Part shown: positions 46,534 through 56,571 of the stretch, one piece after another
Layout of the letters: every line of letters begins with the position of its first letter
Numbering within the stretch: the stretch's first letter is position 1
Origin: Batillaria attramentaria
Taxonomy: Eukaryota > Mollusca > Gastropoda > Batillariidae
DNA length: 64,000 nt
NCBI GenBank assembly: GCA_018292915.2
Contig: JACVVK020000054.1
Location: 1,652,001 to 1,716,000, forward strand
Reading direction: 5' to 3'
Notes under the pieces: model-generated
Database searches by the model: none
Seen by the model: only the letters and a program-made list of their open reading frames with translations
Told to the model about the DNA's origin: nothing
Position numbers and translations under genes: made by a program

Positions 46534-46678
46534 AAGATGCGTAATTATAATCATCAAAATTAATGTTTAGAACATGCAGTCGTTTTTCAGCATAAACAAT
46601 ACAAACAGGAGTTGCATGCAGTGTATATATTGTTGGTTCCCTGTAACGTAAGGTTTCCCGCACAACCTCGTCACTTAC
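45478..46678 (-). other. Predicted intron between exon b and exon a
   Basis: About 1.2 kb with GTAAGT at its 5' end and AG at its 3' end on the minus strand. It holds a CT run (46226-46251) and GT runs (46265-46321 and 46482-46532). The 271-codon minus-strand frame crossing it is partly microsatellite translation. Confidence 0.5.
46226..46532. repeat. (CT)n, (GT)n, (GT)n microsatellites
   Basis: CT run at 46226-46251, GT runs at 46265-46321 and 46482-46532. Confidence 0.95.
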
Positions 46679-46900
46679 CGGAACAGAGGAAGTGACGTTA
46701 CCGCCGTCCTGCGCAGACGATTTGGCGCCTGCCTTAACTCGGCTGCAGAACTTGTACTTCAAAATGCCGGGACTCTCCGGGTGACAGAGCCAGCGAAGAC
46801 TGTCAGTCTCGGAGCCCAGTGGGGTGTTCTTGTCTTTCAGTTTCAGGAGCTGGTTGATTTTTTGCCGTTTCTTATGCAAAATTCGCTGACGGTCGTGTCT
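46679..46900 (-). CDS. Internal exon of unrecognised gene (exon a)
   Basis: A 74-codon minus-strand exon ending CCG before a consensus donor GTAAGT (46678-46673). It carries HKKRQKINQLLKLKDK, then SLRWLCHPESPGILKYKFC, then a Gly/Ser-rich end. Codons are mostly G/C-ending (for example GGC TCC GAG ACT GAC AGT CTT CGC TGG CTC TGT). The start is the weaker boundary: CAG at 46903-46901 has no pyrimidine tract, and the frame stays open further upstream into the 128-bp repeat. It joins exon b in phase 0. Function is not assigned. Confidence 0.55.
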
Positions 46901-46917
46901 CTGTGCTGTCGCTCGTT

Positions 46918-47302
46918 GCCACGACCACATTGTGGGCATAGTCCGTTTTGGCTTATTTCGACCACACACGTTCAGTTTCGACCAGATGTGTCCTACTTTT
47001 TGTGTGGAAGCAAGTTAGTTCAGTTGTCAGATGGTTCCATTTGCCACCACCACATTGCGGGCATAGTCTGTTTTGCTTATTTCCACCAGACACGTTCGGT
47101 TTCGACCAGATGTGTCGTACTTTTTGTGTGGAAGCAAGTTCAAGTTAGTTCAGTTGTCAGATGGTTCCATTTGCCACCACCACATTGCGGGCATAGTCTA
47201 TTTAGGCTTATTTCGACTACACACGTTCAGTTTCGACCAGGTGTGTCGTACTTTCGTGTGGAAGCAAGTTCAAGTTAGTTCAGTTGTCAGATGGTTCCAT
47301 TT
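46918..47302. repeat. Tandem array, 3 units of ~125-130 bp
   Basis: Units begin at about 46918, 47043 and 47173 with GCCAC(G/C)ACCACATTG(T/C)GGGC. They share TCAGTTTCGACCAGATGTGT and GTGTGGAAGCAAGTT and end AGTTGTCAGATGGTTCCATT. Copies are about 90% alike by eye. The array begins 18 bp from the proposed acceptor of exon a. Confidence 0.92.
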
Positions 47303-47621
47303 GGAAAGTTTAGGTTAGGTTTGGCCGCAGTTATTCGAGGATACGTCAGACTGGATTTTGTTTTAGCTTCGTTATGCTTGAAAAAAAAAAAGGTTTGGGG
47401 CGAGGAGTATCACAACGACCGACCAAGCAATATTCCTGGCGTGGTGAAGTTCATTTGTTAACTGTCAGCACTAATTCAGATCACTTCACTGGAATGTCTG
47501 GAGATAATTTAAAGATAAGAAATCGATCCAATAGCACCACTGATACAGCTCAGTCAGAAAGAAGATATCAGCACAGCCGACTTCAATATTCAACTCAATC
47601 CAGAAGAAACAAATTGATTAG

Positions 47622-48145
47622 TGTCCTGTCGGCACTCTGCCATTTTGCTGTTTGTTCAAAAGGGACACAAAAATCTTCACACCTTGACTTGTTCGGGTTT
47701 TTTTTTTGTGAGAGACTAGTGTGGCGTACTCCTTCAGTTCATTATCAAAGCTCAAATTCACTTTGCACTGCCCCAAAAGTCTGTCCCCAGTATTAGCACA
47801 CAGTCTTTTCGCGCTTTGCTATTTTCCCAAAGGGACAGCAAACTCTTTGTACGTTTGATTTGCTTTTTGTAGGGTAGTATGGAAACGTACAAAACCCCAT
47901 GCACTCCTGAAAGTTCATTACCAAAGTTCAAATTCACTTTCAAAAGTCCAGTTCAAAAAATCCAGTGTTAGCATGCAGCCTGCCGGTTCTTTGCTATGTC
48001 TCCCAAAGGGGCTGAGAAATTTCTGCACCTTCAACTTTATTGCACGGCAATGTGACAACGTACAAAAATTACCTCATGCACTCCTGAAAGTTCATTATCC
48101 GAGTTCAAATTCACTTTGCACCTCCCCCCAAATCCAATGTTAGCA
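47622..48145. repeat. Tandem array, 3 diverged units of ~176 bp
   Basis: The landmark GTTCAAATTCACTTT (first copy CTCAAATTCACTTT) recurs near 47752, 47928 and 48104. Each is preceded by CAGTTCATTATC/GAAAGTTCATTA and followed by CCAGT(A/G)TTAGCA-like words. The upstream part of each unit has TTGCTATTTTCCCAAAGGG-like sequence. Confidence 0.85.
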
Positions 48146-48518
48146 TGGCACCGGCAGTAAAATCGAAAAACCACATCGCCTGTAATCGCTTCTAATGGAG
48201 CTGTCGCACACTTTGTTACACACACAAATCCAAATCGTTCAATCCCAGTGATGGCGTTCACCTTACTACCGCTGCAATCGGGAATCAAAGGCAAAGCAAG
48301 CTAAGAACTAACACGTGATCGCGCAGTTATCGAGGGGAGGACGATGCAAAAACCCACCACGGCCTGGCGGGTAATCAAGACGGCGGATTTTCCCTGATGC
48401 ACAGTTTCTTGTTGTCAGGTGACATTTTTACTCAAGCTGCTCTTCCTCCTCATCATAAAATATTACCCTCCTCTTCAGCGGTGGCATCCTGGTACTGCTG
48501 GTACTTCGATTCAGACTG

Positions 48519-48660
48519 GTTGGGTGTTTTGGGGGTTCCACGTTTTTTATTTTTTTTTTCAGCACAACAGGGCAAGGAGGAAATTTTGGCTCCCGGGTGG
48601 GGTACGAACTTACGACCCGAGGATATTGCACGTGCACTCACATTCTGGTGTGATGGTGAG
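48519..48660 (-). mobile_element. SINE-A, highly diverged copy
   Basis: Plus-strand TGGGTGTTTTGGGGGTTCCA, GGCTCCCGGGTGGGGTACGA and ACTTACGACCCGAGGAT correspond to the SINE-A tail, T-arm region and anticodon-arm region in order. The A-box end is barely recognisable. Confidence 0.55.
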
Positions 48661-48677
48661 GTGATGTATGTCGGCTA

Positions 48678-48680
<3 letters not shown>

Positions 48681-48735
<55 letters not shown>
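48681..48735. repeat. (GT)n microsatellite
   Basis: About 27 GT units. Confidence 0.95.
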
Positions 48736-48737
<2 letters not shown>

Positions 48738-48787
48738 CACTTGTTACTCCCCATGTTTGTACGCGTCCATACATATATTTTCCATAC

Positions 48788-49264
48788 TTCTTCTTCTTCT
48801 TCTGCGTTCAGTGTTTGTTGGTTGCGTCAGACCAAAAGTTCGGTTTTTTCAATGAAGGCAGCAGTCATCTGGAGGTCGGGTAGGGAGCCCCAGAGTTTCT
48901 GCTGCAGGGTAGAACCAGTTGGCCAGGTCTCTGTCCTAAGGGTTTGGAAGGTTGGGCAGAGCTGCAGGATATGGTCAGGTGTTTGAGGGCCAGTGCCACA
49001 GGGGCACGCGTCTGTGTGGGACACTCGCAGGCGGTGGAGGTGACTCAGTAGTCTGCAGTGTCCGGTGCGGAGGCGAAAGAGGATGGTCTGTTGCTTTCGG
49101 GGGAGATTATGGATGGGATCCTCTCGTGTGGGTGGAGTGTGGGTGTTGGCTTGCCATGTGCTCTGGAACTTGTTTCTGAGGATGGTCTTTGCCTCTCTGT
49201 ATGTCACGCGGTGGGTGGGTTGTTTCATGCTGCTGCCTGGCTTGGAAAGTTCATCAGCCTTCTC
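48788..49264 (-). mobile_element. 5'-truncated LINE insertion with perfect 13-bp duplication
   Basis: ATATTTTCCATAC occurs at 48775-48787 and 49265-49277, exactly bounding the element. On the minus strand the insert opens inside a reading frame, and its 3' end is a (GAA)n tail (plus-strand CTTCTTCTTCTTCTTCTGCG at 48788). Coding content, tail and duplication together show target-primed reverse transcription of the last ~477 bases of a non-LTR retrotransposon. Clade by content: an RNase H-bearing LINE (I/Nimb/R1/LOA range), not resolvable here. Confidence 0.95.
48827..49264 (-). pseudogene. LINE ORF2 C-terminus: end of RNase H and CCHC motif
   Basis: The first residues EKADELSKPGS match the end of an RNase H domain, where NE-x-AD-x-L-(A/S)-K is the usual pattern. 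They are followed by a LRTGHCRLLSHLHRL segment and ACPCGTGPQTPDHILQLCP, which has the spacing C-x-C-x8-H-x4-C. This C-terminal module is shared by RNase H-bearing LINEs. The frame is uninterrupted to the TGA at 48827-48829, consistent with youth. The ATG at 49279 lies in flanking target DNA, so this is a fragment and not an expressed gene. Confidence 0.92.
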
Positions 49265-49335
49265 ATATTTTCCATACATGTGTGTATTGCATTACACGTT
49301 TCTACCTCTAGACTAGGATGCCAGGGACTTTTATG

Positions 49336-49376
49336 CGTGCTGGAAAGGGACGTTAAACTCCCAATCACCCACCCAC
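49336..49376 (+). mobile_element. SINE-A 3' tail fragment
   Basis: GCTGGAAAGGGACGTTAAAC and CTCCCAATCACCCACCCAC only. Confidence 0.7.
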
Positions 49377-49939
49377 ACTCAACCAGAAAACGACTTGAAA
49401 CGCCACTAAAATGTAAAGGTGTGCTCGTATTTCGGACAAGTGACTTTACGTAAAAGCGACTATCGTTACGTTTACATTGTAATAGCACCAGTCACAATCC
49501 ACACTATCTTGATTGATTCCCCGTGCACGATCCAACTCTTACTGCGGAAGCATCACCCAACATCCACTTCAAACGAGAACGAATTGAATGTCAACAGACA
49601 TAATTTCTGCAGCTTGATCCATAACTTTCAAATGTCTCGGGCTGAGCTCATAGTCATGATCAGCGAGCGACCTATGGGATCACGCTGCGCCGGCAAAAGC
49701 TGAGTTGATCTGTCGCTCTGCTGGGGTTTGAAGATCGTGACAAGGGACGACGAGACTTGGAGATACATGGCAAATGTCGCAGAGGAGATCGCTTGGAGTG
49801 ACACAGTGACATTTTTCTTGTGCGAAATGAGGATTATTGTTTATTGGGGGAGCTGAACAGGCGATGTTTTAAATTATTTTAGTATCTGGGTCATGTTTGG
49901 CGAAGGGTGACGAAGTACGGTGAAGATTTTTGATAAGAT
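49377..49939. other. Intergenic sequence, no gene seen
   Basis: Unique-looking sequence without a supported frame. Confidence 0.4.
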
Positions 49940-49941
49940 GC

Positions 49942-49974
<33 letters not shown>

Positions 49975-50082
49975 GACAGGTCGTTGTACCTACATCTTTT
50001 TTATTCTTGTAAAATAAAAAGTGTCAGTGCCGGTCTGTCTGTCTGTATGCGTGCATGTGTGTGTGCGTGCGTGCGTGCGTGC

Positions 50083-50153
<71 letters not shown>

Positions 50154-50187
50154 AGTGAGAAAGAGAGAGAGAGAGAGAGGGAGAGAG
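49940..50187. repeat. (CTGT)n, family G end, (CTGT)n, (GT)n, (GA)n
   Basis: CTGT run at 49940-49978. ATTCTTGTAAAATAAAAAGT at 50003-50022 matches the family G 3' end, and a CTGT-type tail follows. GT run at about 50057-50150 and GA run to 50187. Confidence 0.85.
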
Positions 50188-51170
50188 CAAATATCAAATA
50201 TTATCGGCGACATTTGCAAATGACATTAAAGCTTCTGCAAGCAAACGAAAATTGTTTAAGAAACTATGCAAGCAATATTTTCCATCGGTATCATCACTGT
50301 TTTTGAAGATTTGCAAATACGTCTGCTATTTTGAGTGTTTGTGTGTGTTTTACCGAGCATTGTGCTATATTAGACAATTTTCGAAGCTACAAACAGCTAA
50401 TAGCAAAGAGAATTTCTGCTCCTTGCATGTTTTGCCACGTAGATTTTTTTCCTGAAATTTTCCGCTTGACAGCTAAAGAATAAACACGAAACAAAAGACA
50501 GAACGACAGAAAGAAACACAGAAACATAGGAAGAAAGGAAGAAAGAGAGAAAGAAAGAAAGGAAGGAAGAAAGAAAGGAAGGAAGAAAGAAAGAAAGAAA
50601 GCCTACAACAAAGAACAACCGGACAAATACACTGTCGACAGCTTTATCTGTAACAGGCTTTAGACTTCATAATCATGCTACAGAGTTTTTATTGCGTACG
50701 CCGAAGGGCCTCTTGCAAGAGGTCACAATCCAGTGGGATCGTTAAATGGCAACTATATCAAACACACGACAAGGTAACCATAACCTTTCATATTTAAGCT
50801 GTATTTGTAACAGTTTATCAGTAAACGTGTTCAAGATTTGTTTTTTTTTTTAATCAAGTGTAACATTTTCCTTTACTGACACAATTTGAAGAGTTCAGAC
50901 AGGGTTTTGACGTCATTGCTCTTTTACGAGAGATGAAAAATGTCATGCTGATAATTTATCGAACTGAAACGAGATACGGTATCTGGTGGCTGGTGACTGT
51001 GCTCTGTAGTGAAATGCCACACAGTGGAAATTCTGAGCAGCATCTCTACGAATCCGGCAAATCTGTGTTTTTGTTTTTTTAACTCTGTAGGTCATGCTAC
51101 TCATAAAAATCATTGTTAGAAGAAACAAAACAGTCTTAAACCACTTGTTTCCCCTCCCCCCCCCCCAAAA
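50188..51170. other. Intergenic sequence, no gene supported
   Basis: An interrupted GAAA-rich purine tract lies at 50500-50600. No coding frame. Confidence 0.4.
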
Positions 51171-51325
51171 AAAAACAAACACCCCAACAACAACAACAAC
51201 AACAAAAAACAACAACAAACAACCAAAAAACCCAAACAAACAAACAAACAAACAAACAAACAAACAACCAAAAAACAACAAAAAACCAAACCAAACCAAA
51301 ACAAAACAACAACAGCAACAAGAAC
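51171..51325. repeat. CAA/ACAA-rich simple sequence
   Basis: CAA runs, an ACAA run (about 51233-51266) and AACCA words. Frames over it are N/K/Q/T or F/V/L low complexity. Confidence 0.9.
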
Positions 51326-51416
51326 AAAACTACCATGCTTTCTCCCTTCATACGTGACTCAATATCTGGAATGAGGATACTTTTACGAAAAAGCGTTGAT
51401 TATTGTTTTAACCACC

Positions 51417-51419
<3 letters not shown>

Positions 51420-51459
<40 letters not shown>
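51420..51459. repeat. (CT)n microsatellite
   Basis: About 20 CT units. Confidence 0.95.
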
Positions 51460-51461
<2 letters not shown>

Positions 51462-51896
51462 CACAAAGGTTAGGACCGAAGCAATTCGCAAACCTGCAGA
51501 CTCAGACAGTAAGTCGAGTCATGACACAATGTGAGATGACAAGAAATCGAAAATATGCCTGCACTTTCCTGGGGCAACGCCTCTTTGACTTTTCCAGCAG
51601 CAAAACCAGGCCAGTGCCTTGCTCCTCTTGTGCCCTTAGCTGTCACATTGTTTCCAGGACGCACAACTGACCCATTCACAAATCTAATAAACTTAAGATG
51701 CACAAAGGATGTGAACCTGTATGCAGTAGACAGACGACCCTGGTTTAACCCTATCTACACTGACACTACCATTGTACGTCCGGCACCAGCTGCCTGGAGC
51801 CCGTGGTGACATTGCGCCATGTGGAAAGTTGCTTTAGTCTCTCCCCCCCCCCCTTCCCCCTCTCTCCTCCATCTTTTTTTTTTTTTTTTTCTGTGC
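51460..51896. other. Intergenic sequence with an 84-codon frame
   Basis: Plus-strand frame 51555-51809 is open and has ordinary composition (VDRRPWFNPIYTDTTIV near its end). There is no domain, splice or start context beyond an ATG. Confidence 0.3.
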
Positions 51897-51962
51897 TGGG
51901 GCCAAAACCGAAAAAGACTTTAAAAAGTCTTACGTGCGCGGTACGAAATCTGTTAAACCGTG
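51897..51962 (+). repeat. Family E, diverged copy
   Basis: AACCGAAAAAGACTTTAAAA and GGTACGAAATCTGTTAAA. Confidence 0.5.
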
Positions 51963-52181
51963 CATCAGAATCAGTGACTTGAGCCGCGATATAGCATCTG
52001 AAACCATTGTGGTGACTCTGGTTGGCGTATCATGTTGTTCTACGTCAACAAAAAAAAAAAAAAAAAAGAAAGAAAAAAAGAAGCGTACCGTGTAGTGAGC
52101 AGACGGCGTTATTTGGTTGCCGACTGAGGGCTAACCAGACCGTGCTGATTGGTGGCTTTTTTTTTTGGGGGGGGGGGGGGG

Positions 52182-52306
52182 CAGTTCAAATCGAGCCTGA
52201 AAACCCATCTCTTCCGTCAGGCCTTTCACACTTTTGAGTAGTCTGCCATTGTTTCAGTGCCTTTGACTGCAATTTTTCATCTGCATCAGGCCGGGTAGTG
52301 CATGTC

Positions 52307-52399
<93 letters not shown>

Positions 52400-52494
52400 C
52401 GCTATGAGTTGCTTTCCTGCGAGATTAAGCGCTAAACAAGTACTATTCATTATTATTATTATTATTATGATTATTATTATTATTATTATTATTA
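52182..52494 (+). mobile_element. LINE 3' end (CR1/L2-type) with (GT)n in its UTR and (ATT)n tail
   Basis: The frame from 52182 reads QFKSSLKTHLFRQAFHTFE, then TAG (52239-52241). This is the hallmark C-terminus of CR1/L2-like reverse transcriptases. The 3' UTR carries a GT run (52306-52397), then AGCGCTATGAGTTGCTTTCC and TTAAGCGCTAAACAAGTACT, and ends in an (ATT)n tail (52449-52494). The 5' side is truncated at a T/G homopolymer block. No target-site duplication was found. Confidence 0.82.
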
Positions 52495-53301
<807 letters not shown>

Positions 53302-53541
53302 GCCTTCTAGGCGGGTACTTTATTTCATTTTTCCACGACAGAACAATTTGATCTTCTTCTAGTCACTTCTTTGCTTTTCAGAATCCTGAAACTGAAGGTG
53401 GGAGTCTTGCTAGAGATACTAATTTCACCCCCCCCCCCTCTTTCCCCCATGTCTGAACAGTTTGATCTTCTTTTTGTCACATCGGAATCCTGGACGGGAG
53501 AAGTAAGCTTATAGCTAGGTTGGAGTATATATATATATAAC

Positions 53542-53741
53542 ACTAGAAAATACACTCCTTGAAAACTGTGAACAACTATTATTATTATGGATCGATGTTT
53601 TCTTAATAATAATAGTTGTTCACAGTTTTCAAGGGGATCCATGTTTTCTTAATAATAATAGTTGTTCACAGTTTTCAAGGGGATCCATGTTTTCTTAATA
53701 ATAATAGTTGTTCACAGTTTTCAAGGAGTGTATTTTCTAGT
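53542..53741. repeat. 46-bp inverted repeat with tandem 46-bp units in its loop
   Basis: Left arm 53542-53587 (ACTAGAAAATACACTCCTTG ... ACTATTATTATTA) is the exact reverse complement of right arm 53696-53741. The loop holds further copies of the right-arm core (AATAGTTGTTCACAGTTTTC) joined by GGGGATC(C/G)ATGTTTTCTT, so any of three cores could pair with the left arm. No flanking duplication was seen. Confidence 0.93.
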
Positions 53742-53822
53742 TATTCAACGTGGATTCATCCATTTCTAAACTCTTTCGGGGATGTGTGGAGCCAGCATGA
53801 CTTTGTTCGTTTTGTAAAGTCA

Positions 53823-53922
<100 letters not shown>

Positions 53923-53999
53923 TTCCAACGACAGAACAATTTGGTCTTCTTTTAAACGAGCTAATTCTATCTTTGCGAAGCCAATTTATGTTTTGGTGC

Positions 54000-54200
54000 A
54001 GTTTCACCCGTGAGTGTGCCTGAACGCTCGAAATACTCATCTTGATGAAAAGTACAGCTTATAATGCGACACATTTTGCGCAAGCGGTCGAAGATTCAAA
54101 TTCTACGACTTTTGCTACACTACTGGAGCGCTCAGTGAGGTCACCGCGTCATCAAGTACGCTTCTGTTGGCTCAGTGCTATATAAACGTCACCTCTCTTT
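54000..54200 (+). repeat. Family F dispersed repeat
   Basis: TGAACGCTCGAAATACTCAT, GAAAAGTACAGCTTATAATG, AAGCGGTCGAAGATTC and CTTCTGTTGGCTCAGTGC in the family order. The 3' portion is missing. Confidence 0.6.
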
Positions 54201-55041
54201 TAGTCTTTGTACTAAACGCGACGAAAATGAAATTAATAACCGGTGAATATTCAACAACTACAAAATTAAATAAACGACAAGAAGATCCTGTTCAAAATGC
54301 GAAAGTTCTGTTCCGAAAGCATTTCACTGGTAATAATTCTTGCAACAATCGAGTTTGTATAGATTTTCGGTCTCCCTGGGAACACACAGCGACTCACTCT
54401 GTCATGCAAACGGCGCTTCAGTGACCTAACATTTGTCTAGACGATGGCCGAACTTCTCTCATTTGAATCTCTAACCCAATAAGAGAGGTAGGCTTGTCTG
54501 CTGGTTTGGGGAATAGAATAGAATAGGGCTTAGTAGCGCCTAGCAGTTGCTAACACAGAGCCTGTAGAGTTTGTTCCTTGGTTGGGGAATGTGTGTGTCT
54601 ACGTGGGTGAGGTAGAGGAATGGTGACAAGTAATAATGATCGAATGGCCCAAAACTGATAGTGTTGTCTGTTATGATTACTGATTAATGAACATTACACG
54701 AGTGTACGAATGTATGTACGTATGTATGTTTGTGTGTGCTTCAAGTCACTACAGATTCTAAGAAAACATTGTTGAACCTCGCAACTTCGCAAGTCCATTA
54801 GAAACAACAAAATCTTGTACTATGTCATGTACATGTATGTAATTATGCTGGCACGTTCTACTTTTCACACACGCACTATTGTCTTTTGTAATATGTGTGC
54901 TTTCTGGTTTTGTTGGGTTTTCTTTCTTTCTAATGTATTGTTTTATATTTGAGTATGTTACATGGATCATGTATGATGCATTACGTGACTTTCCTTCATA
55001 CCCTAAATGGGGAAAAAGGAAGAACATCTTTGAAAAAAAAA

Positions 55042-55052
<11 letters not shown>
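54201..55052. other. Intergenic sequence, no gene supported
   Basis: A short GTAT/GTATGTAC-type run lies near 54709-54733. Frames are short. Confidence 0.4.

Positions 55053-55130
<78 letters not shown>
55053..55130. repeat. (TA)n then (GT)n microsatellite
   Basis: A short TA run before 55053 and about 39 GT units. Confidence 0.95.
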
Positions 55131-55132
<2 letters not shown>

Positions 55133-55778
55133 GGTTTGCGTGGGCCTTTAGAAACGTCCCATTTGTCTGACTTTTGCCTGGACACAATATCACCGAAAAG
55201 GTAATGAACGCACATAAAAAATATTGCACGAAAGATTTGGCACATAATTTATGTTTGTCGCTTACATGCTAAAACCCATTCGGAGTAATTCACAACCAGC
55301 TGGAGGACAAACATACTCACTCACTAAACCAAAAAGATTTTACAAACGGTAGACTTTTTCGCAAGAGTATTCAGCACTTCTGGGAGGAAAAACCTGACAG
55401 ACTGACACCATGGAATAAAAGTCCTTTCTAAAATGTCAAAAGAAATGGTATAATTTAAAGGATTGACAGGAACCAGTCAAGTGTGTCCCCCGGTCTGTGC
55501 TCCTGACATTTGATTCCAACCACTCCCTTGATCTCCATACTCAACTCCCACCCAAACAAGAGAACTGAAACTCGCCCAAAACAGCCAGACAGTGGCGACT
55601 CCTCGTGCCTCTTCAATTTGCCGCCAATCAAAACTCCAGTCAAGCAGAACGAACGAGATTAAAATAATGGAAGGTCTCGAGTGCATGCACATAACCACTT
55701 CTTCCCTAACCGCTTCATTCCCCGGAAAAAAAGAAAGAAAGAAAAAAAAAATGGCGCCGGTGTAACACTTGGGATGTA
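55131..55778. other. Intergenic sequence, no gene seen
   Basis: Ends in an A/G-rich run (55724-55751). Confidence 0.4.
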
Positions 55779-55862
55779 TTCCCCAGCGTGAAGTGCCCCG
55801 GGTCTAACCAGCTTTAGGCTGGAAGTGCCCCAGATCAATGCAGGTTGAGGCTAGGTGTGCCC
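55779..55862 (+). repeat. Family D tandem units
   Basis: GAAGTGCCCCGGGTCTAACC, GCTTTAGGCTGGAAGTGCCC and CAGATCAATGCAGGTTGAGG repeat with a ~32-bp period, opposite in orientation to 11344-11480. Confidence 0.75.
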
Positions 55863-56044
55863 CTGAGTCAAAGATAACACTGATCTAAAATGCATATGAA
55901 TAGTAAAGTGTAAAGTTGTGTATTATACAAAACAGCAACAACAGCAAAAAAAAACAACAACAAAAAAAAAACAACAACAACTGCGAAACTGGTGGAAGAA
56001 ATAAGTTTGTCAATTCCATCACTTTGGCTTTGAGAGCTTTACAT

Positions 56045-56214
56045 GGGGAGCCGGAACAGCCGAATGGTAGAACGTTGAACTTTCAATGCTCGGGTGCGGA
56101 GTTCGAATCCATGCTGGGGCCAAATATTTGTGCTGGCCTTTTTCTCGTTGACCAGTCTTTGATTTCACCCTTACGTGGTCGAAAAGGACGTTAAACCCTC
56201 AAACATCCACCCAC
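56045..56214 (+). mobile_element. SINE-A copy
   Basis: Head GGGGAGCCGGAACAGCCGAA, A box AATGGTAGAACGTTG, B box region GGAGTTCGAATCC, body and CATCCACCCAC tail. About 10% diverged by eye; no clear target-site duplication. Confidence 0.9.
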
Positions 56215-56220
56215 TTCCCT

Positions 56221-56475
56221 AGTGCTTTATAAATTTCGGCAAAATCGGGTCGATTCTCCCGTGGGAAGCGCGTCGCCGTGGTACAGCACCACCCACCTAC
56301 CTATTTGGTTTTAACTTGTTGGGGAAGGAAAGCCGGAGGACCCGCAAAGAAACCCTAGATCAGCAGCAGCTCGGAAGTCAGGAAGTGCCCGGGGCCAATG
56401 CAGCTTGAGGCCAGAAGTGCCCCGGAGCCGAACGAGCCGGGGAGTGCACTTGGCTTATTACACCCGGGATAGAGT
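56221..56475 (+). repeat. Composite family C + family D repeat
   Basis: Family C words (GGGAAGCGCGTCGCCGTGGT, AGCACCACCCACCTACC, GCCGGAGGACCCGCAAAGAA) run directly into D units (GGAAGTGCCCGGGGCCAATG, GAGGCCAGAAGTGCCCCGGA). This suggests C and D can be parts of one element about 250 bp long. Confidence 0.7.
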
Positions 56476-56571
56476 CTCCGGGCTAAAAGCAAAAACGCGG
56501 AGCAAGACAAATGCTACGGTTATTAGATCGACTAAAATACACCCTTATCTTTCTCCATCACCGATAATGTG

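Noticed and set aside
46154..46969. A 271-codon minus-strand gene
   Set aside because: Much of it is translated GT/CT microsatellite with a splice donor inside. Only the 46900-46679 part looks coding.
53542..53741. Terminal inverted repeats of a DNA transposon
   Set aside because: No flanking target duplication was seen and the interior is only tandem copies of the arm, so a transposon call is not supported; kept as an inverted repeat.
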